Source: DATMQA01 sp035566895 (GTDB lineage Bacteria > Verrucomicrobiota > Verrucomicrobiia > Limisphaerales > UBA8199). Taken from it: DNA of 15,251 bases. The position numbers were made by a program, and so were the translations under genes. Under the pieces are notes generated by a model. That model did no database searches and was not told where the DNA came from. It saw nothing but the letters and a program-made list of their open reading frames with translations. How positions within the stretch are numbered: position 1 is the first letter of the stretch; each line of letters starts with the position of its first letter. The stretch is from contig DATMQA010000067.1 of the NCBI GenBank assembly GCA_035566895.1, forward strand, positions 1 to 15,251, read 5' to 3'. Of this stretch, positions 6,551 through 15,251 are shown piece after piece.

Positions 6551-8158
6551 TTCTGCCAAATCCGCGGGTTGGGTTGCGGGATCACTCCGGCGCAAGGCCA
6601 GCGCGCTCCGCGCCATTTGCTCCGCGTTCTGAAATTCACCCAGAGCGGCGTAAATATTGCCAAGGGTATTTTCGAGATGCGCCTCGACCAGGGGCTGGTT
6701 GGTGAGGTCTCGAGAAACTCGCTCGGCGCTGCGGCCGAGGAGATCCCTCAGCAAGGTGGTGTCCCGTTCCTGGGCTGTCTTCGGGTCAATGCCACGGAGC
6801 ATGTCTTCGAGAAAACGCGCAGTTTGGAAACTCTTGGCCGCCTCGGTGTCCGCGCGCCGGCGGGCTTGCTTCTCTTTGAGGAGCGACCAGGTCGCGACTC
6901 CCAGACCAAGGAAGAGCGCGGCCATCACAGCCGCCGCCGCCGCGAACCCGACCTGGTGGCGCCGGACAGTTTTCTGAAACTCGTAGACCCGGCTGCGAGG
7001 ACGCGCGGTAACCGGCTCGTTGCTGAGATGCCGCTGGATATCCGTGAGCAAAGCGTTGGCGGTGGCGTAGCGGCGGGCGCGGTCTTTCTCGAGGCACTTC
7101 AGCACGATCCAGTCAAGGTCGCCGCGCACTAAACTGATCAGCCTGGGAGGCTCGAGGCCTTGAAGGCGGGCGGTGGCTGTGAGTTGGTCAGCGCCGAGGG
7201 TGCTGAGCCGTGTGGAGGGGCGCGCCGGTTCTTTTTCGCGCAGCGTGCGGCGCATTTCGTCCAGGCCGGCCTGAAGCAGTTCATTGACGTCAAAAGGAGT
7301 CTGGCCCGTGAGCAGTTCGTAGAGCAGCACTCCGAGGGTGTAGATGTCGCTTCGAGTGTCAATGTCCACGCTGGTGAGGTCAGCCTGCTCGGGGCTCATG
7401 TAGGCGGGGGTGCCCATGAACTGGTGGAAGGCGGTAAAAACGGTTTTATCCGTGAGCCGCTCGCCGGAAGTCGCTTTGGCGATGCCGAAGTCAATGACCT
7501 TGGGCACGGGTTCTCCATCGTTCACCGTAACGAGGATGTTCGAGGGTTTGAGATCGCGGTGGATGATGCCTTTTTGGTGCGCATGTTGCACGGCCTGGCA
7601 GACCTGGCTGAATAATTCCAGTCGCTTTCGGAGTGGGAGTCTTTTGTTATTGCAATAATCGGTGATTCGGACCCCCCGTACGAGTTCCATGACAAAATAA
7701 GGCCGCCCGGCAGCCGTCGTCCCCGCATCATACACCCTGGCAATGTTGGGATGGTCCATGAGCGCCAGGGCCTGGCGCTCGGCCTCGAACCGGGCGATCA
7801 CCTGCCGGGTATCCATGCCGAGCTTGATTACCTTTAAGGCCACCTTGCGCCGAATCGGCTCCTCCTGTTCGGCCATGTACACAATGCCGCAGCCACCTTC
7901 GCCAATGGGTTCCAGCAGCTTGTACCGCCCGATACGGTCACCCGGCTTCTCGATAGCCGGGAGGGTGGGCGCGGGGTTTGATGCGATGGGCGTGAGAAAG
8001 TCAGCCCCATTCTCGGTAGCCCGCAGCAGCGCCCGGACCCGTCGCAACAAGTCCGGGTCTCCCGTGCTCGCTTGCTCCAGATAGGCTTCGCGCTGCCCGG
8101 ACGGCAATTCCAGGGCGGCTTCGAACAGCGCTACCTCGCGTTCGTGCGGATGGATCAT
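6539..8158 (-). CDS. Membrane-anchored Ser/Thr protein kinase (PknB/Hanks type), N-terminal part
   Basis: The frame has 539 codons. Residues 79-380 form a complete kinase domain: Gly loop IGEGGCGIVY (85-94), catalytic Lys109 in VALKVIK, HRDLKPSNI (200-208), DFG (223-225), GTPAYMSPEQ (249-258), then SDIYTLGVLLYELLTGQTPF. All catalytic residues are present, so activity is expected. A short N-terminal segment (REVALFEAALELPSGQREAYL) is the usual lead-in for these Verrucomicrobia/Planctomycetes kinases. A single transmembrane helix lies at about 404-426, and the rest faces outward with one TPR unit (IYAALGEFQNAEQMARSALALRR) before the stop at 6539. That stop is caused by a one-base frame change; the remaining TPRs follow in the +1 frame. 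It is first in an operon with the ECF sigma factor, behind the shared 36-bp box. A role in sensing a signal and controlling the sigma factor is inferred from linkage. Confidence 0.92.
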   Translation of the reverse strand: MIHPHEREVALFEAALELPSGQREAYLEQASTGDPDLLRRVRALLRATENGADFLTPIASNPAPTLPAIEKPGDRIGRYKLLEPIGEGGCGIVYMAEQEEPIRRKVALKVIKLGMDTRQVIARFEAERQALALMDHPNIARVYDAGTTAAGRPYFVMELVRGVRITDYCNNKRLPLRKRLELFSQVCQAVQHAHQKGIIHRDLKPSNILVTVNDGEPVPKVIDFGIAKATSGERLTDKTVFTAFHQFMGTPAYMSPEQADLTSVDIDTRSDIYTLGVLLYELLTGQTPFDVNELLQAGLDEMRRTLREKEPARPSTRLSTLGADQLTATARLQGLEPPRLISLVRGDLDWIVLKCLEKDRARRYATANALLTDIQRHLSNEPVTARPRSRVYEFQKTVRRHQVGFAAAAAVMAALFLGLGVATWSLLKEKQARRRADTEAAKSFQTARFLEDMLRGIDPKTAQERDTTLLRDLLGRSAERVSRDLTNQPLVEAHLENTLGNIYAALGEFQNAEQMARSALALRRSDPATQPADLAESPF

Positions 8159-8182
8159 CGTTCAATGATAATCAAATTCACC

Positions 8183-8218
8183 TCATAAAGCGACATTCCC
8201 TGGAAAAAAGGATCAGCT
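8183..8218 (-). promoter_or_regulatory. Putative ECF-sigma promoter box, copy 2 (36 bp)
   Basis: On the minus strand this reads AGCTGATCCTTTT, 8 unrelated bases, AATGTCGCTTTATGA, with the end of the second block 25 bases before the kinase ATG at 8158. It is the twin of the copy at 4950-4985. The position, orientation and fixed spacing fit a promoter for the kinase-sigma operon, which would make that operon autoregulated. Confidence 0.6.
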
Positions 8219-8244
8219 TTTCGCAAGGAATCAAAGAGCGGGTT

Positions 8245-8376
8245 ATGACTGGCTTGCTACGCGACATGGACGATTCGGTGCGATGCGCGGCTGCTTTGGG
8301 CCTGAGCACATTTGGAGCACGCGCAAGACCAGCATTGCCCGAACTGCTGGGCTGCTTGAGCAATTGCAACTCCTGA
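8245..8376 (+). pseudogene. HEAT-repeat protein fragment
   Basis: This is a 43-codon frame reading MTGLLRDMDDSVRCAAALGL, then FGARARPALPELLGCL, ending at TGA 8374-8376. It matches one HEAT/PBS-lyase-type helical pair (LL.D.D..VR..AA.ALG..G..A..ALP.LL). The frame is open a little further upstream, but no longer coding sequence is seen on either side. It is too short to fold alone and is best read as the relic of a larger HEAT-repeat gene. It lies in the 353-bp gap between the kinase and the HTTM gene, which otherwise holds only the promoter box and a weak TTAAAT (8496-8501) before the HTTM start. Confidence 0.45.
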
Positions 8377-8511
8377 CCCCGCAACAGTTTAGGTTGGCGG
8401 AATATTATGGTTGTTCGACCGGACCAATTTTAGGCTTCAGTACGGGCATGAGTGGGGCATCAAGGTTAGTTGTGTCTATTTGCGCCGATTGGTGGTTAAA
8501 TCCCGCGTCAC

Positions 8512-10113
8512 ATGGGCCGTAAACTGAAAGAGTTCTACTTCACCGTCCCTCTGCGTTCACTGGCCTGCTACCGCATTTTGCTGGCCGCTCTGCTCATCTT
8601 CGATTGGTTCGCGCGCTGGCCCGATCTCGAGGCGTTCTACACGTCCTTCGGCCTGCTGCCCGTCGAGGCGCCCCTGCCCAAATCGGGCGGCGAGTTTCAT
8701 TTCTGCCTTCTCGATGGAGTGGCCTCTTTGCCGATGGTGCAGGCTGTCTTTTGCATCGGCCTCCTGTTCTACATCCTGTTTCTGCTCGGCTACCGGACAC
8801 GGATGTTTCGGCTCTTGAGCTTCGTATTCTTCACCAGCGTGCTGAGCCGCAACGTGCTGATCCGCGACGGCAGCGTCGTGGTTCTCGCGACCATGCTGAT
8901 GTGGTCGCTGTTCCTGCCGATGGGCAAACGATTTTCCCTGGACGCCCTCCTCGCTCGGATGCGCCAGGGCGGCGCTGCCACGGCCGAACCACTCTCGAGC
9001 AGCGAGGTGCGCTCCGAGCCGTCGTTGGCCGCGTTCGCTATCGTGGCGCAGGTCGGCCTAATCTATCTCTTTACCGCGATGGCGAAATCCGGTCAAACGT
9101 GGAAGGACGGCACCGCTCTCTACTACGCGCTGAACTGGAGGCAAATCGCCCGGCCGCTGGGCCAGTGGCTGGCTTCCCAACCTTTGCCATTGATCAAGGC
9201 CCTGACCTGGGGCGTGCTCGCGATGGAATTTGCGGCTTTGCCGTTGATGCTCGCGCCCTTCGCCCAACCCTGGCTCCGGCGCTGCGCCATCGTGGCCCTG
9301 GCTGGCATCCACCTGGGCATCGCGTTGACCACTACCCTCGGCTTCTTTTCGGGGGTCATGGTAGCGTCCTATGCGCTGTTATTGCTGCCGGAAGACTGGG
9401 AGCTGTTGAAAAAGGCGCCAGGTCTGCGGCGTATCAGCGGAGCGGTCGCGAGCTTTCTCACGCGTTTCGAGGCGAAGTTCCAGCCTGCCCCGGCGGGACG
9501 CACCGCAGGATTTCCGACGCCATGGGCGGTTCTGGCAAAACGCGCCCAGCGGTGGGCCCTCAACTCGGTCGTTGCCGTGCTTTTCTTCTCGTTCACGCTC
9601 GATGCTTACAACCTCAACATGACCAAACGGCTGGGACAGGAGCGCGTCCCGGAGCCGCATTGGATTCGGGCGATTGTGCTCGTGCCGCTCATTCAACAGG
9701 ACTGGGAAATGTTCGCGCCGGACCCGACCCGGGACGACAGTTGGTGGGTAATCGTGGGCGAGACCGAATCCGGCGAGCAACTTGATCCGCTGACCGGCCG
9801 GCCGCCCATCTTTGAGAAACCGCCGGACCTGGCTTTTCGGTTCGACCGGTTCTGGCGAAAGTACCTGGACCGAATCCGGCTCAAGAAGAATTACGAGTAC
9901 CGGCTCTATTTTGGCAAATACCTCACGCGCAGGAACCATCGCGACACACCCGAGGGACGCCGGCTTGTGCGATTCGATTTCTATTTCGTCAAAGAACCAA
10001 CCCTGCCGCCCGGCGCTGCCCGGCCTTGGCCCACCGAGCGAGTCCTGCTCTGGCATCATGAATGTTTCCGGCAGCGACCGCCCGCAGATGACGCAGAGCA
10101 ATCACACCGGTGA
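8512..10113 (+). CDS. HTTM domain membrane protein (vitamin K-dependent gamma-carboxylase-like)
   Basis: This is a 533-residue polytopic membrane protein. The N-terminal HTTM signature is clear: LACYRILLAALLIFDWFARWP, DLEAFYTSFGLLP, LGYRTRMFRLLS, SRNVLIRDGSVVVL and WSLFLPMGKRFSLDAL. Then come QVGLIYLFTAMAKSGQTWKDG and several more hydrophobic helices up to about residue 300 (ASYALLLLPEDWELL). The C-terminal soluble part has the usual QQDWEMFAPDPTRDDSWWVI segment, then a charged tail. Bacterial HTTM proteins are homologous to gamma-glutamyl carboxylase, but their reaction is mostly unknown. No partner enzyme is visible. The next gene on the same strand starts 157 bp later with its own promoter-like sequence. 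No Shine-Dalgarno precedes the ATG; the start is fixed by the conserved beginning of the domain. Confidence 0.9.
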   Translation: MGRKLKEFYFTVPLRSLACYRILLAALLIFDWFARWPDLEAFYTSFGLLPVEAPLPKSGGEFHFCLLDGVASLPMVQAVFCIGLLFYILFLLGYRTRMFRLLSFVFFTSVLSRNVLIRDGSVVVLATMLMWSLFLPMGKRFSLDALLARMRQGGAATAEPLSSSEVRSEPSLAAFAIVAQVGLIYLFTAMAKSGQTWKDGTALYYALNWRQIARPLGQWLASQPLPLIKALTWGVLAMEFAALPLMLAPFAQPWLRRCAIVALAGIHLGIALTTTLGFFSGVMVASYALLLLPEDWELLKKAPGLRRISGAVASFLTRFEAKFQPAPAGRTAGFPTPWAVLAKRAQRWALNSVVAVLFFSFTLDAYNLNMTKRLGQERVPEPHWIRAIVLVPLIQQDWEMFAPDPTRDDSWWVIVGETESGEQLDPLTGRPPIFEKPPDLAFRFDRFWRKYLDRIRLKKNYEYRLYFGKYLTRRNHRDTPEGRRLVRFDFYFVKEPTLPPGAARPWPTERVLLWHHECFRQRPPADDAEQSHR

Positions 10114-10227
10114 CAAGCTCTTAGAAGGCTGGATGCGGCCTTTGAAGCAATAGTTCACGTTTCACGTTTCGCTCGAAAGCTTTGGGGTTCACGCGTCCCA
10201 TTTTTTCCCTCGCGATGACAAGAAATG

Positions 10228-10255
10228 TTGACATCATCAATCCGGACGCTATCTT
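10228..10255 (+). promoter_or_regulatory. Candidate sigma-70-type promoter of the RHS gene
   Basis: TTGACA (10228-10233), 16 bases, then TATCTT (10250-10255). The predicted transcript would begin near 10262, about 9 bases before the ATG at 10271, too short a leader for a normal ribosome site, and none is seen. The rest of the 157-bp gap after the HTTM gene holds only a small TTCACG/TTTCACG direct repeat at about 10153-10169. Confidence 0.5.
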
Positions 10256-10270
10256 GCCCGTATTCACCTT

Positions 10271-15251
<4,981 letters not shown>

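Noticed and set aside
6539..6663. Separate TPR gene starting at ATG 6663
   Set aside because: The first ~40 residues overlap the conserved kinase frame and are not TPR-like; the homology begins only at the T5 run, so this is one frame-disrupted gene.
8604..9785. 393-codon plus-strand frame within the HTTM gene
   Set aside because: It is a +2 shadow of the HTTM frame; Arg/Gly/Pro-rich and without hydrophobic helices.

Overview
The window is GC-rich, densely coding bacterial DNA, most likely from a Verrucomicrobiota relative (Pedosphaera/Limisphaerales-like). That placement is an inference. It rests on three things: a Ser/Thr kinase with TPR repeats coupled to an ECF sigma factor of the Verrucomicrobia/Planctomycetes/Acidobacteria type, an exported protein ending in the 'RGVKIRYKL' motif common in those phyla, and a very large RHS protein with an N-terminal cysteine-peptidase-like domain. 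No rRNA, tRNA, CRISPR array or insertion sequence was recognised.

Left part (1-3833, all minus strand): a partial exported N-acyl-D-amino-acid deacylase runs off the left edge. Upstream of it is a VapB/VapC (AbrB-type antitoxin and PIN toxin) pair with an AT-rich promoter region. Next comes a 515-residue protein with two ATPase domains, the second a classical CDC48-like AAA module. From 3837 to 4238 the plus strand carries a small, unrecognised reading frame interrupted by one in-frame TAG, probably a decaying gene. Its ATG sits three bases from the ATPase ATG, back to back.

Middle part (4242-8218, all minus strand) is a signalling module. In transcription order it has a Ser/Thr kinase whose C-terminal TPR half is displaced into the +1 frame at a C4T5 run, then a translationally overlapping ECF sigma factor, a hairpin with a T run, and an exported hypothetical protein. 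The kinase gene and the exported-protein gene are each preceded by the same 36-bp two-block element (13 + 15 conserved bases, 8 variable bases between). This is the best candidate for the promoter read by the linked sigma factor, and it would make the module a small autoregulated regulon. A HEAT-repeat scrap lies just beyond it.

Right part (8512-15251, plus strand) has a 533-residue HTTM (vitamin-K-dependent gamma-carboxylase-like) membrane protein and then an open frame of at least 1660 codons with no stop in the window. That frame encodes, in order, a signal peptide, a TPR-like helical region, a C39-like cysteine peptidase domain (Cys226/His299/Asp315), a (Gly-Gly-Asp)n linker, an RHS/YD-repeat shell, the RHS core, a Trp-rich tip and a second Gly/Asp tract that continues past the edge.

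The most unusual items are the duplicated promoter box, the prfB-like +1 shift site inside the kinase-TPR gene, and the peptidase-RHS architecture with two Gly/Asp tracts.
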